Assembly: GCA_964415675.1 (NCBI GenBank)
Contig: CAYQBG010000005.1
Coordinates: forward strand, 157,631-221,630
Direction: 5' to 3'
Length of the DNA: 64,000 nucleotides
DNA from: UBA5336 sp964415675
GTDB lineage: Bacteria; Pseudomonadota; Alphaproteobacteria; Caulobacterales; Hyphomonadaceae
Below the pieces are notes generated by a model that was not told the origin of the DNA, searched no databases, and was given only the letters and a program-made list of their open reading frames with translations. Every line of letters starts with the position of its first letter. Within the stretch, counting starts at the first letter, position 1. Positions 26,895-36,270 of the stretch are shown here, piece after piece. The position numbers were made by a program, and so were the translations under genes.

Positions 26895-26959
26895 GCGGGA
26901 ATTGAGAACCACCCATCGCCAAGATTGACCTTGGCCCGGGGGCTGCATACCTAAGGACC

Positions 26960-27490
26960 ATGTCTGTTCGAGAGATCATAACTGTCCCGGATCCGCGCCT
27001 CAAACAGGTGTCCCGCCCCGTTGAAGGCGGCGTCACCGACGAGATTCGCACGCTCATGGATGACATGCTGGAAACGATGTATGCCGCGCCTGGTATCGGG
27101 CTGGCGGCAATTCAGGTCGGCGTTCCGCTGCGCGTCATCGTGATGGATCTTTCCCGTGAAGACGAAGATCCACAGCCACGCTTTTTCGTGAATCCGGAAA
27201 TTCTCGAAACGATCGAGGATACAGCGCCATATGAAGAAGGCTGCCTGTCAGTACCGGATGTGTTTGACGAGGTTGAACGCCCCTTGCGCTGCCGTCTTCG
27301 TTATCTCGACTATGACGGCAATGCGGTCGAGGAATGGGCCGAGGGCCTCTATGCCGTCTGCATCCAGCATGAGATGGACCATCTGGAAGGCACCTTATTT
27401 ATCGATTATCTCTCTCGCCTGAAACGCCAGCGCGCTGTGGACAAGGTCCGCAAGGCGCAACGCCAGAAGGCCAAGTCAGACGCGGCCTGA
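26960..27490 (+). CDS. def: Peptide deformylase
   Basis: A 176-residue metalloenzyme removing the formyl group from nascent N-terminal Met. All three family motifs are present: GIGLAAIQVG, EEGCLSVPD (metal Cys) and QHEMDHLEGTLFIDYLS (two metal His and catalytic Glu). Normal length. It opens a def-fmt cluster, with fmt 180 bases downstream: the enzymes that add and remove the same formyl group. Confidence 0.97.
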   Translation: MSVREIITVPDPRLKQVSRPVEGGVTDEIRTLMDDMLETMYAAPGIGLAAIQVGVPLRVIVMDLSREDEDPQPRFFVNPEILETIEDTAPYEEGCLSVPDVFDEVERPLRCRLRYLDYDGNAVEEWAEGLYAVCIQHEMDHLEGTLFIDYLSRLKRQRAVDKVRKAQRQKAKSDAA

Positions 27491-27500
27491 AGGCGGGCAG

Positions 27501-27626
27501 ATGCGCCGGCTCTTCGGGAAAATGTGGTTCGGGCTTGTGCTTTCCGGCCTGATTGCGAGGCTCCTCCGTGCATGGCTCGCGGCAAATGGCGGCCCGCCCT
27601 GGTGGAGACTGGTACCGGCGCGCTGA
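27501..27626 (+). CDS. Possible 41-residue membrane microprotein
   Basis: A short frame from ATG 27501 to TGA 27626 in the def-fmt gap, with AGGCGGGCAG just upstream (AGG seven bases from the ATG). The predicted peptide starts MRRLFGKMWFGLVLSGLIAR, has one hydrophobic segment and ends basic (WWRLVPAR). Positive N terminus, one helix and a ribosome site are consistent with a real small membrane protein, but no family is recognised and conservation is unknown. Confidence 0.35.
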   Translation: MRRLFGKMWFGLVLSGLIARLLRAWLAANGGPPWWRLVPAR

Positions 27627-27670
27627 CCCGCCCGATTGGCGCGGCCGCGCAAACCGGCTAAACCCCGCCC

Positions 27671-28612
27671 ATGTCCTCGCTGCGCCTTGTCTTCATGGGA
27701 TCTCCCGCCTTCTCGGTGCCTACGCTCGATGCCCTGATCGAGGCCGGCCACGAGATTGCCTGCGTCTATTCCCAGCCGCCCAAGCCGGCGGGCCGGGGCC
27801 GCCGATTGCGCCCAACTCAAGTTCATATGCACGCCGAATCGCTCGGGCTTGATGTGCGCACGCCGAAAAGCCTGAAGACGGCCGAGGCCCAGGCTGCCTT
27901 CGCGGCACTAAAGCCTGATGCCGCCGTGGTCATCGCTTATGGCCTGATCCTGCCGCAGGCAATTCTCGACGCACCGCGACTTGGCTGCCTGAACCTGCAC
28001 GCCTCCCGGCTGCCGCGCTGGCGCGGCGCCGCGCCTATCCAGCGGGCACTCATGGCCGGTGACACACAGACCGGTGTCGATGCCATCGTCATGGACGCGG
28101 GCCTCGATACCGGACCTGTTATCGCCAGCGAGACCTGCCGCATTTTCGATTTCGACACGGTCGGCGATCTCCATGACCGGCTGGCCGGCCTGTCCGCAGA
28201 GCTTGCCCCCCCGGCGCTGGCCGGCCTGGCCGATGGCACGCTGGCTCTCAAGCCCCAGCCGGACACAGGCATTACCTATGCCCATAAGATCACCAGCGAG
28301 GACCAGATCATCGACTGGCATCGACCGGCTGCCGAGATCGACCGCCAGATCCGGGGGCTTTCGCCCGCGCCCGCCGCCCGTTTCGAATGGAAACCGCCGG
28401 GCGAAACAAAGCCGGTGGCCATGAAAGCCCTGATGAGCCGGGTCGAGCCCGGTTCCGGGCCGGCAGGTGAATTGCTCGATGATAATCTGCTCGTGGCCTG
28501 CGGCGACGGGGCGGTCCGGCTCCTTCGGCTTCAGAGGGCCGGGCGGCCGGCACGCGACGCCACTGATTTTCTTCGCGGAACAAAGATCGGCAAGGGAGAC
28601 CGGTTCAAATGA
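27671..28612 (+). CDS. fmt: Methionyl-tRNA formyltransferase
   Basis: A 313-residue enzyme transferring formyl from 10-formyl-THF to Met-tRNA-fMet. It opens RLVFMGSPAFSVPTLDALIE and has CVYSQPPKPAGRGRRLRP. The catalytic core is NLHASRLPRWRGAAPIQRAL (variant of the HxSLLPxxRG motif, with Asn and His catalytic) and MDAGLDTGPV holds the catalytic Asp. The C-terminal OB-like domain ends in GTKIGKGDRFK. The stop overlaps the next gene's ATG by four bases. Confidence 0.95.
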   Translation: MSSLRLVFMGSPAFSVPTLDALIEAGHEIACVYSQPPKPAGRGRRLRPTQVHMHAESLGLDVRTPKSLKTAEAQAAFAALKPDAAVVIAYGLILPQAILDAPRLGCLNLHASRLPRWRGAAPIQRALMAGDTQTGVDAIVMDAGLDTGPVIASETCRIFDFDTVGDLHDRLAGLSAELAPPALAGLADGTLALKPQPDTGITYAHKITSEDQIIDWHRPAAEIDRQIRGLSPAPAARFEWKPPGETKPVAMKALMSRVEPGSGPAGELLDDNLLVACGDGAVRLLRLQRAGRPARDATDFLRGTKIGKGDRFK

Positions 28613-29106
28613 GCGAGCTTTGGTTGCGGGCCGCCCGCGAGGACGATGCGGGCGCAATTGCGACGCTGAACCGGGCCGCTTTCAAGAATGACGAAGAGGC
28701 CGAAATCGTGGCTGCTCTTGAACGCGATGGCGACAGTCTCAGCGCCCTTGTCGCCCATGACGACCACGACCTGCTGGGCCATATACAGTTTTTCCGGATT
28801 CTTGTGGATGGCGCGCCGATTGGCGCCGGGCTCGGGCCGATGTCGGTAGCACCGGTACACCAGGGAAGAAGTATCGGCTCTCAAATGGTACGGTTCGGCT
28901 TGCTGCAGATGCAAGGCCAGGATCATGGCCTCGTCTTCGTTCTTGGCCATCCGGAGTTCTATGCACGCTTTGGCTTTTCTGCGGACATGGCGACTGACTT
29001 CCGGGCGCCCTGGTCTGGCCCCGCCTTCATGGCCCTGCGGCTGGATGAAGACTCCCCTCGCACCGGTAGACTGACTTATCCGCGCGCCTTTGGGACAGGG
29101 CCATGA
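28609..29106 (+). CDS. GNAT-family N-acetyltransferase (YhbS-like)
   Basis: A 165-residue acetyltransferase. Acetyl-CoA-binding motif A is seen as GPMSVAPVHQGRSIGSQMVR (residues about 79-98; the usual Q/RxxGxG/A becomes QGRSIG). The later GHPEFYARFGF is the YhbS/COG3153 signature. It overlaps fmt and truA by four bases each, so the three are one translational unit. The acceptor is unknown. Confidence 0.85.
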   Translation: MSELWLRAAREDDAGAIATLNRAAFKNDEEAEIVAALERDGDSLSALVAHDDHDLLGHIQFFRILVDGAPIGAGLGPMSVAPVHQGRSIGSQMVRFGLLQMQGQDHGLVFVLGHPEFYARFGFSADMATDFRAPWSGPAFMALRLDEDSPRTGRLTYPRAFGTGP

Positions 29107-29843
29107 CGCGATTCCGCCTCTGGATCGAATATGACGGGCGCCCATTTGTCGGCTGGCAACGCCAGGCCAACGGGCATTCTGTCCAGGCGGCGCTGGAACG
29201 CGCCGGCGAAGCACTTGAGGGCCGCCCGGTCACCGTCCAGGGGGCTGGGCGCACCGATGCGGGCGTTCACGCCACGGGCCAGGCGGCACATATTGACATC
29301 GAAAAGCCCGTGCCGGCAGAAAAGGTCGCGGACGCCCTCAACGCGCATTTGCGACCGGATCCGGTCGCCATCCTGGCGGCGGAGCCCATGCCCGAGAGTT
29401 TCCATGCCCGGTTTTCGGCGACCGCCCGTCATTATCGTTATGAAATCATCAACCGGCGCGCACCGGTTACTTTCGAACGTGGACTGGCCTGGCGAATTCC
29501 CGCCCCGCTCGACGCTGATGCCATGGATAAGGCGGCCCGGCATTTTATCGGCCGGCACGATTTTTCGACATTCCGCGATTCCCAGTGCCAGGCGGACAGT
29601 CCCATACGGACGCTGGACGCGATGGCGGTGGCTCGGCGCGGCGAGCGAATCGAGATCAGCTGTTCTGCACGTGCTTTCCTGCACCGGCAGGTGCGATCAA
29701 TGGTCGGCAGCCTTGTGGAGGTCGGGCGCGGCCGCCGCCCAACCGACTGGATCGCCGACATTCTCGCCGCTTCCGACCGCACTACGTGCGGCCCGGTTGC
29801 CCCGGCCGACGGTCTCTATCTCGTGGCAGTGGACTATGAATAG
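29103..29843 (+). CDS. truA: tRNA pseudouridine(38-40) synthase
   Basis: A 246-residue TruA. It opens RFRLWIEYDGRPFVGWQRQA. The catalytic Asp lies in VQGAGRTDAGVHATGQAAH (about residues 45-63), with ARFSATARHYRYEI and ISCSARAFLHRQVRSMVGSL later. It isomerises uridines in the anticodon arm of several tRNAs. Start overlaps the GNAT stop (ATGA). Confidence 0.96.
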   Translation: MTRFRLWIEYDGRPFVGWQRQANGHSVQAALERAGEALEGRPVTVQGAGRTDAGVHATGQAAHIDIEKPVPAEKVADALNAHLRPDPVAILAAEPMPESFHARFSATARHYRYEIINRRAPVTFERGLAWRIPAPLDADAMDKAARHFIGRHDFSTFRDSQCQADSPIRTLDAMAVARRGERIEISCSARAFLHRQVRSMVGSLVEVGRGRRPTDWIADILAASDRTTCGPVAPADGLYLVAVDYE

Positions 29844-30233
29844 AATCAAACAGCACCTGCAATACTGACTACTGGCCAAAGCCTGGCCGGGAATAGCCAG
29901 GGCCGCGCACCGACAATCGCCGTTTCATGAAGACGGTGCTCTGGATGGGACGGTTGTTGATCTACAGCAGGGTTTCCTGCACTCACCAGCGCGCTGCACG
30001 GGCTTAGCTCAAAAGGTCGTCATAAGTTTCTCATTCGACTGTCCAACGCTGCGCGTGCCTGGAATACAGGTATACGCTGCAATCGCGTCATTCATCTGAT
30101 GGGTGCTGGCAACCGATTGAGACGGGTCGCACCGGGACGCACGTAAAGGCGCCACTCGCTGAGCGCCGACACTTCACAAGCGCTTCGGAATCCCCTCCAA
30201 TACCTCCAAATCCACAAGGGAGGGGTCGGTCGA
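29844..30233. other. 390-base gene-free stretch between truA and lemA
   Basis: No coding frame, tRNA or mobile-element signature seen. A small inverted repeat CCTGGC/GCCAGG at 29882-29887 and 29896-29901 (eight-base loop, no T-run) may be a weak truA terminator. The remainder has mixed composition and probably holds the lemA promoter, but I found no convincing -35/-10 pair. Confidence 0.5.
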
Positions 30234-30788
30234 GTGACAATCATCTATATCATGCTCTCGCTCGCTGCAGCGATCCTTATCGCGGCGGTGGTGCTCTATA
30301 ACCGGCTCGTCTCGAAGGACCAGATGGCGAAAAATGGCTGGTCAGATATCGATGTGCAGCTCAAACGCCGCGTTGATCTTATCCCCTCGCTCGTGACCAC
30401 GGTGAAGGGCTATGCCAGCCATGAGCAGGCCCTGTTCACCGAAGTCGTCGAGCGCCGGAATGCGGCCATGGCAGCCGGGGACGATCTCGACAAGCGCGGT
30501 AACGCGGAATCGGCGCTCTCGCGTCCGGTCGCGCGTATTTTCGCGGTGGCTGAGGCCTATCCCGACCTCAAGGCCAGCGCGAATTTCCTGGAACTCCAGC
30601 AAGAGCTTTCGAACACCGAAACAAAGATCGAGATGGCGCGCCGTTTCTACAATGGCGCCGTGCGCGAGCTGAACACGACGATCGGCAGCTTCCCGGCCAA
30701 TCTGATCGCCGGGCTATTCGGATTTGGAGAGCGGCGCTATTTCGAAATCGAAACGGCTGGACGAATCTTACCGGAGGTGCAGCTTTAG
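30234..30788 (+). CDS. lemA: LemA family protein
   Basis: A 184-residue protein starting at GTG 30234, downstream of AGGGAGGGG. One N-terminal membrane helix (IYIMLSLAAAILIAAVVLY) precedes the LemA signature VLYNRLVSKDQMAKNGWSDI and DVQLKRRVDLIPSLVTTVKG. The remainder is helical, with LELQQELSNTETKIEMARRF and the terminal YFEIETAG. LemA proteins are membrane-anchored helical bundles of uncertain function. Pairing with the DUF2207 gene 12 bases downstream is common. Confidence 0.9.
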   Translation: MTIIYIMLSLAAAILIAAVVLYNRLVSKDQMAKNGWSDIDVQLKRRVDLIPSLVTTVKGYASHEQALFTEVVERRNAAMAAGDDLDKRGNAESALSRPVARIFAVAEAYPDLKASANFLELQQELSNTETKIEMARRFYNGAVRELNTTIGSFPANLIAGLFGFGERRYFEIETAGRILPEVQL

Positions 30789-30800
30789 GGGAACCTGATC

Positions 30801-32498
30801 ATGGCGCTGAAATACCTGCTCGCTGCCTGCCTCGCCCTTGCGGGCGTCTTTGTGGCGGCTGCCGATGAGCGTATTCACAATTTCGACACGACCATCATGG
30901 TTGAAACCAATGGCGATATTCTGGTGACAGAGCGCATCGCCCTTACGGCAGAGGGCTATCGCATACACCGAGGCATTTTCCGTGACCTGCCGCGCTATTT
31001 TGAAGGGTCCGAGGGACGTCAGCGCTACGTATATGACGTCCAGCGTGTCACCCGCAACGGCGATCGCGAGCCTTATACGGTTGAGACCGCTGGCAATGCC
31101 ATCCGGATAAGGATAGGCGATGCGGATGTGTTGCTGCCAACCGGACGTCACACTTATGAAATCCAATATTCGGTCAGGAACCAGGTCCGCTATTTCGACA
31201 GCTACGACGAGCTCTACTGGAATGTCACTGGCAGTTACTGGGAATTCCCGATCGATAACGCACGTGCCGTCATTGAGCTTCCCATCGGCACTGACGTGGT
31301 GCAGACGGCTGGCTATACCGGCGCGCGCGGCGATGACGGACAAGGCTATCGCTATACCCGCAATGACGACACACATGTATTTATCACTACGCAACCGCTC
31401 GCGACCCGCGAAGGGCTGACCATTGCTGTCGGTTTTGAGAAGGGTGTCATCGATCCGCCGTCGCCCGCCGACGCCGCTTCGCTCTGGTGGCAGCGCAACG
31501 GGTCGGCCGCCATTCTGTTCGGCTCCGTCATCGCCCTGCTCGGCTGGCTCTGGCGCAGCTTCAACAGGGTCGGACGCGATCCGCCAAAGGGGCCGGTCTT
31601 TCCACGTTACCAGCCCCCCCAAGGCCTGTCGCCCGCTGGCGTACACCATGTCTATTTCCGCCGCGTCGCTGGTCACCGCGCGCTTATCGCGACGCTCCTG
31701 AATCTCGCCACAAAGGGGCGGATCGAGATCGAGCCGCAGGACACGAAAAAGACCCGTCTCGTCCGCAAGGGCGGCGCCAGGGAAGGGCTCTATCCGGAAG
31801 AACTGGAGCTGGAGGATGACCTTTTCTCCAACCGGTCCGAACTCATGCTGGGCAAGAGCACCGATAGAGCTTTCACTAAGGATTATCTGGCCTTCCAGAA
31901 ACGGCTCCAGAAGGCTTTCGGCCGGCCTTATTTCCGCTGGAATGCCGGCTATACAGCGCTGACCGTTATCGCCTCCGTTGCGGCTGTGGTCATAGCCTTC
32001 GGTAATCTCATCAGCTGGAATCTCTGGATGACATTCGGCCTTGTCGCACTGGCAGCGGTCAATCTTGCATTCATGTATTTCGTCCCGGCCCCGACACGGC
32101 TCGGACAGCGCGTGCGCACCGAAATCGAGGGTTTCAAACTTTATCTCGAAACCGCCGAAGAATTGCAGCTGAACGCAGTCGATGTCACCAGCGACGCACC
32201 GCCGCCCATGACCGTGACGCGATATGAGTCGTTCCTGCCTTATGCTGTCGCTCTGAATGTGGAAGAGCCCTGGACGCGGCATTTCGAGCGGCTGATCCCG
32301 CAGGAGGCTGCGAATTATAGTCCCGGTTGGACGCACATGTCGCGTCATGGCTCGATATCCAGCCTGAACCGCTCGCTCGTCAGCGGGTTGTCCTCCGGCG
32401 TGGTGAGCGCGATGCCGTCAAGTTCCGGCTCGTCCGGTTCGGGCGGCGGCGGTTTCTCCGGAGGCGGAGGAGGCGGCGGGGGCGGTGGCGGCTGGTAG
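30801..32498 (+). CDS. DUF2207 membrane protein with glycine-rich tail
   Basis: A 565-residue envelope protein. It has a signal peptide (MALKYLLAACLALAGVFVAA), then an extracytoplasmic DUF2207 domain (FDTTIMVETNGDILVTERIA; HRGIFRDLPRYF; YDELYWNVTGSYWEFPIDNA). One helix follows at about 232-250 (AAILFGSVIALLGWLWRSF) and two around 385-425. The C terminus becomes Ser/Gly-rich and ends in a long run of glycines before the final Trp. The partner of LemA; no enzymatic activity is assigned. Low-complexity DNA encodes the tail (32440-32495). Confidence 0.85.
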   Translation: MALKYLLAACLALAGVFVAAADERIHNFDTTIMVETNGDILVTERIALTAEGYRIHRGIFRDLPRYFEGSEGRQRYVYDVQRVTRNGDREPYTVETAGNAIRIRIGDADVLLPTGRHTYEIQYSVRNQVRYFDSYDELYWNVTGSYWEFPIDNARAVIELPIGTDVVQTAGYTGARGDDGQGYRYTRNDDTHVFITTQPLATREGLTIAVGFEKGVIDPPSPADAASLWWQRNGSAAILFGSVIALLGWLWRSFNRVGRDPPKGPVFPRYQPPQGLSPAGVHHVYFRRVAGHRALIATLLNLATKGRIEIEPQDTKKTRLVRKGGAREGLYPEELELEDDLFSNRSELMLGKSTDRAFTKDYLAFQKRLQKAFGRPYFRWNAGYTALTVIASVAAVVIAFGNLISWNLWMTFGLVALAAVNLAFMYFVPAPTRLGQRVRTEIEGFKLYLETAEELQLNAVDVTSDAPPPMTVTRYESFLPYAVALNVEEPWTRHFERLIPQEAANYSPGWTHMSRHGSISSLNRSLVSGLSSGVVSAMPSSSGSSGSGGGGFSGGGGGGGGGGGW

Positions 32499-32601
32499 CA
32501 TCTGCCTGTGCCCGGGAGCCCCCGCAACAGCGCTGTCAATTCTTGCGAAACCCGATATCGTGCGGACGCAGCACGGAAGGTGAAAGGACCAGTTCGATCC
32601 G

Positions 32602-34338
32602 ATGGGTCATGAGGGACAGGATATTCTGATCAAGGACGCGCTGGTGTTTCTCTTCGCCGCCGGCATTGTGGTGCCGCTACTCCGTCTAGGGCGGCTTCCG
32701 ATCGTCGTCGGTTTCATTGTCGCGGGTATAATGCTGGGCCCAAACGGGCTGGGTCAGTTCGCAGAACGCTGGCCGGCACTGGAATTCATAACGATAACCG
32801 ACCCCCATTCCGCCGAGCCATTTGCGGAGCTCGGCATCCTGTTCCTGCTCTTCCTGCTTGGACTTGAATTGTCCTTCGAGAAGCTCTGGGCGCTCCGGCG
32901 CGTGGTGTTCGGCGCCGGTGGGCTTCAGGCGGCTCTGAGCGCGCTGGCCATAGGTGGGTTTGCCTATCTGATGGGTCTCGATGCACCGGCGGCTGCGGTC
33001 ATCGGGCTTGCCCTGGCACTGTCGTCCACTGCCATTGTCATGCAGCTGGTCATCGAAAGCCGACGCGCTGCTGCGCCCGTCGGGCGGGCGGCTCTCGGCG
33101 TACTCCTGTTCCAGGACCTGCTGGTCGCCCCGATCCTGATCTTTGTCGGATTTGCCGCGAATGATGGCGGCGATGCCAGCCTGCTTTCGAAGATACTGGA
33201 GGCTCTGCTGCAGGGCACCCTGGCGGTCATCACCATCGTGCTGATCGGGCGCTATGCATTGCGCCGCGTCTTTCGCTTGGCCGCCCAGTCTGGTGGACGC
33301 GACTTCATGATGGCGCTGACGCTTCTCGCCGTAGTCGGCGCTGCGGCGATGACGGCGAGCGCGGGTCTGTCTCTCGCGCTGGGTGCTTTCCTGGCCGGGC
33401 TCCTGCTTGGCGAGACCGAGTTCAAGCACCAGACCGAGGTTGATCTCGAACCGTTCAAGGGACTGCTGCTCGGCCTGTTCTTCATGACTGTGGGGATGGG
33501 GCTCAACCCCGCCGCCATCAGCCAGATCTGGCCGCAGGTCCTTGGCGGACTGGCTGCTATGCTGGTCGTCAAGGCGATCATAGCCTTTGTCGCGACGCGG
33601 CTGTTTGCAGGAGGCACGGGACTCGCAGTCCAGACAAGCCTGCTGCTGGCTCCTGCCGGGGAATTCGCCTTCGTCGTCATGTCGGCTGCCGTCGCCGCCA
33701 GTGTGGTCAATTCCGAAGTGGCTACCCTGATCGCGGCCATAGCCGGCCTGTCAATGCTGCTGATACCGGTGATGGACCAGATTGGACGGCGCCTGTCACC
33801 GCGCTTCTCTCCCCCAAGTCCGGCAGTGCCCAATCTGGGTGACTATTCCGAGCTCGAAGGCCATGTGCTCATTGCGGGTTTCGGGCGTGTCGGCCGCGCC
33901 ATCGCAAACATACTGACCACCGAACAGACCGGGATTGTCGCTTTGGAGCGCGATGCGATGCAGGTTGGTCGGGGCCATGAAGCAGGCTGGCGAGTCTATC
34001 TCGGTGATGCCGCGAGGAAGGATATCCTGATCCGTGCTGGTGCGCGTGGCGCAGAACTCTTCATTGTGACTGTTGACGATCCCGACGCCGCCGAAGCGAT
34101 GGTGCGCGCCTTTCGGGAATTGCGCGGTGACGCAATGATTCTCGCGCGCGCGCAGGATGAGGTCCATGCGGTGCAGCTGGAAAAGGCTGGTGCGACCTAT
34201 GTGATTCCCGATGCGATCGAGGCCGGGTTGCAGCTCGCTGCCCGGGTGCTCGAGAGTTTCGGCTATGAAGGCGAAACGGTCCGCGATCTCCTGGCCGCCC
34301 ATCGCGAAGGCGAATACAGGCGCGCTGTCGAGGCCTAA
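32602..34338 (+). CDS. CPA2 cation/proton antiporter with TrkA-N domain (KefB/C-like)
   Basis: A 578-residue protein. Residues about 10-390 form roughly 12 membrane helices with Kef-family blocks (GFIVAGIMLGPNGLG; ELGILFLLFLLGLELSFEKL; GVLLFQDLLVAPILI, the conserved Gln-Asp of the ion site). A cytoplasmic NAD-binding TrkA-N domain starts at HVLIAGFGRVGRAIANIL. K+/H+ exchange, possibly gated by nucleotide or glutathione adducts, is inferred from family. No KefF/KefG ancillary gene is next to it. Confidence 0.9.
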   Translation: MGHEGQDILIKDALVFLFAAGIVVPLLRLGRLPIVVGFIVAGIMLGPNGLGQFAERWPALEFITITDPHSAEPFAELGILFLLFLLGLELSFEKLWALRRVVFGAGGLQAALSALAIGGFAYLMGLDAPAAAVIGLALALSSTAIVMQLVIESRRAAAPVGRAALGVLLFQDLLVAPILIFVGFAANDGGDASLLSKILEALLQGTLAVITIVLIGRYALRRVFRLAAQSGGRDFMMALTLLAVVGAAAMTASAGLSLALGAFLAGLLLGETEFKHQTEVDLEPFKGLLLGLFFMTVGMGLNPAAISQIWPQVLGGLAAMLVVKAIIAFVATRLFAGGTGLAVQTSLLLAPAGEFAFVVMSAAVAASVVNSEVATLIAAIAGLSMLLIPVMDQIGRRLSPRFSPPSPAVPNLGDYSELEGHVLIAGFGRVGRAIANILTTEQTGIVALERDAMQVGRGHEAGWRVYLGDAARKDILIRAGARGAELFIVTVDDPDAAEAMVRAFRELRGDAMILARAQDEVHAVQLEKAGATYVIPDAIEAGLQLAARVLESFGYEGETVRDLLAAHREGEYRRAVEA

Positions 34339-34546
34339 CCGCGACCTCCTATCGGCATCCACCGGCTCATTTTGACACGCGGCAGAGGAGAATCTGCTTC
34401 ACTAGCCATCCCATGCGTTGCAAGCGCGGTCCAAATTTTGCACAAACGCGTGATATCGAGCGACCCGGGCAATGGCGTGGATCGCAACATGCAGCGATAA
34501 CAAGCGGGCGCAGACAGCCGATCCGCAAATAGCAGTGGGGTATACC

Positions 34547-36139
34547 ATGGAGCGCACAAGCAACGAGCTGGCCGATCTCGGAGCCAGTGCCAAGTCGGTT
34601 CGCAAGAACTGGAACGAGGCACGCTTGTATGAAACGTCCGTGGCCAGCGGCGAAGCACGGATCGCCAGCGGCGGGCCGCTTGTGGTCACCACGGGACAAC
34701 ACACCGGACGCTCGGCCAATGACAAGTTCACCGTGCGCGACAACAGCACCGAAGACACTGTGTGGTGGGACAATAATGCCTCAATGACTCCGGCGCAGTT
34801 CGATCTTCTTTGGGAGGACTTCAAATCCCATCTCGAGCAAGCCGATGTCTTTGTGCAGGAACTTTTCGGCGGCGCCGACCTCGATCATCGCCTGCCAGTG
34901 CGCGTCGTCAACGAGCTCGCATGGCACTCATTGTTCATTCGTCACCTGCTGCGTATACCCGAGCCGGCCGAATATGACGGCTTCAGCCCGGAATTCACGA
35001 TCATCAATCTTCCGAGCTTCCGCGCAGACCCGACCCGGCATGGCACCCGCTCGGAAACCGTGATCGCAGTAAATTTTGACAGGCGGCTCGTCCTGATTGG
35101 CGGCACCTCCTATGCCGGCGAAACAAAGAAATCGGTTTTCACAATTCTCAACTATCTCCTTCCCGAAAAGCGGGTGATGCCGATGCACTGCTCGGTCAAC
35201 ACGTCCGAAAAGGATGATGCCGCAATCTTTTTCGGCCTGTCCGGGACCGGAAAGACAACACTGTCAGCCGATGCTTCACGCGTCCTGATCGGCGATGACG
35301 AGCATGGCTGGTCTGAAAACGGTCTCTTCAATTTCGAGGGCGGTTGTTATGCAAAGATGATCCGTCTTTCGCAAGAGGCCGAACCGGAAATCTACGCCAC
35401 CACACGCCAGTGGGGCACAGTCCTTGAAAACGTCGTCATGGATCCCGATACGCGTGAACTGGACCTTGATGACGGCTCACTGGCGGAAAACTCGCGCGGC
35501 GCCTATCCGATCACGGCCATACCGAATGCTGACCTTTCGGGCCGCTGCGGCCAGCCGAAAAACCTGATCATGCTGACATGCGATGCCTTTGGCGTGATGC
35601 CGCCAATTGCTCGTCTCACGCCGGCGCAGGCTATGTACCATTTCCTGTCGGGTTATACCGCAAAAGTGGCCGGCACCGAAAAAGGCGTGACGGAACCGAC
35701 CGCAACTTTCTCCACCTGTTTCGGTGCGCCGTTCATGCCGCGCCATCCTTCGGAATACGGCAATCTCCTGCGCGATCTCATCGCCCAGTATAACGTTGAT
35801 TGCTGGCTGGTCTCCACAGGCTGGACAGGCGGCCCCCATGGCGAGGGCGAACGCATGCCGATCAAGGCGACGCGGACCCTGCTGAATGCCGCGCTTGATG
35901 GCTCGCTGAACGATGTCGAGTTCCGCACAGATGAGACGTTCGGCTTCGAAGTGCCGGTCAGTTCTCCCGGCGTCGATCCGCAAATTCTCGACCCGCGCCG
36001 GACCTGGTCAGATACGGCCGCCTATGATGCCCAGGCGGCGAAGCTCGCCGAGATGTTCATCGCGAATTTCAAGACATTTGAGGCTCATGTTGACGAGGCC
36101 GTTCGCGCGGCCGGCCCCAAGCTCCGGCAACCAGCCTGA
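34547..36139 (+). CDS. pckA: Phosphoenolpyruvate carboxykinase (ATP)
   Basis: A 530-residue PckA. P-loop GLSGTGKTTLSADASRVLIG begins near residue 230. FNFEGGCYAKMIRLS supplies the metal/nucleotide segment, TRQWGTVLENVV follows, and STGWTGGPHGEGERMPIK lies in the C-terminal lobe. It converts oxaloacetate plus ATP to PEP, the entry to gluconeogenesis. The ATG at 34547 gives the family's usual N terminus; an upstream in-frame ATG at 34472 adds 25 unsupported residues. It is monocistronic, followed by a hairpin. Confidence 0.96.
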   Translation: MERTSNELADLGASAKSVRKNWNEARLYETSVASGEARIASGGPLVVTTGQHTGRSANDKFTVRDNSTEDTVWWDNNASMTPAQFDLLWEDFKSHLEQADVFVQELFGGADLDHRLPVRVVNELAWHSLFIRHLLRIPEPAEYDGFSPEFTIINLPSFRADPTRHGTRSETVIAVNFDRRLVLIGGTSYAGETKKSVFTILNYLLPEKRVMPMHCSVNTSEKDDAAIFFGLSGTGKTTLSADASRVLIGDDEHGWSENGLFNFEGGCYAKMIRLSQEAEPEIYATTRQWGTVLENVVMDPDTRELDLDDGSLAENSRGAYPITAIPNADLSGRCGQPKNLIMLTCDAFGVMPPIARLTPAQAMYHFLSGYTAKVAGTEKGVTEPTATFSTCFGAPFMPRHPSEYGNLLRDLIAQYNVDCWLVSTGWTGGPHGEGERMPIKATRTLLNAALDGSLNDVEFRTDETFGFEVPVSSPGVDPQILDPRRTWSDTAAYDAQAAKLAEMFIANFKTFEAHVDEAVRAAGPKLRQPA

Positions 36140-36166
36140 TACAAGTTAGATGTGCCAGTAGACATG

Positions 36167-36193
36167 GACCTCCGCTGGCCGTCAGCGGAGGTC
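36167..36193 (+). terminator. Strong hairpin after pckA
   Basis: GACCTCCGCTG (36167-36177) pairs perfectly with CAGCGGAGGTC (36183-36193) across a five-base loop, 28 bases after the pckA stop. The stem is strong, but no T-run follows on either strand. It may stabilise the mRNA 3' end or need Rho help. Confidence 0.55.
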
Positions 36194-36270
36194 GTGCAGT
36201 TGCAGGGCTTGTGAGCGCGCACCGGACTGCCTACCAATAGGGTATACGAGGGCAGGATCGGGGGCGCGAA

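Noticed and set aside
30768..32348. 526-codon minus-strand frame opposite the DUF2207 gene
   Set aside because: Antisense shadow: no recognisable motifs, and the plus strand encodes a clear signal peptide and DUF2207 domain.
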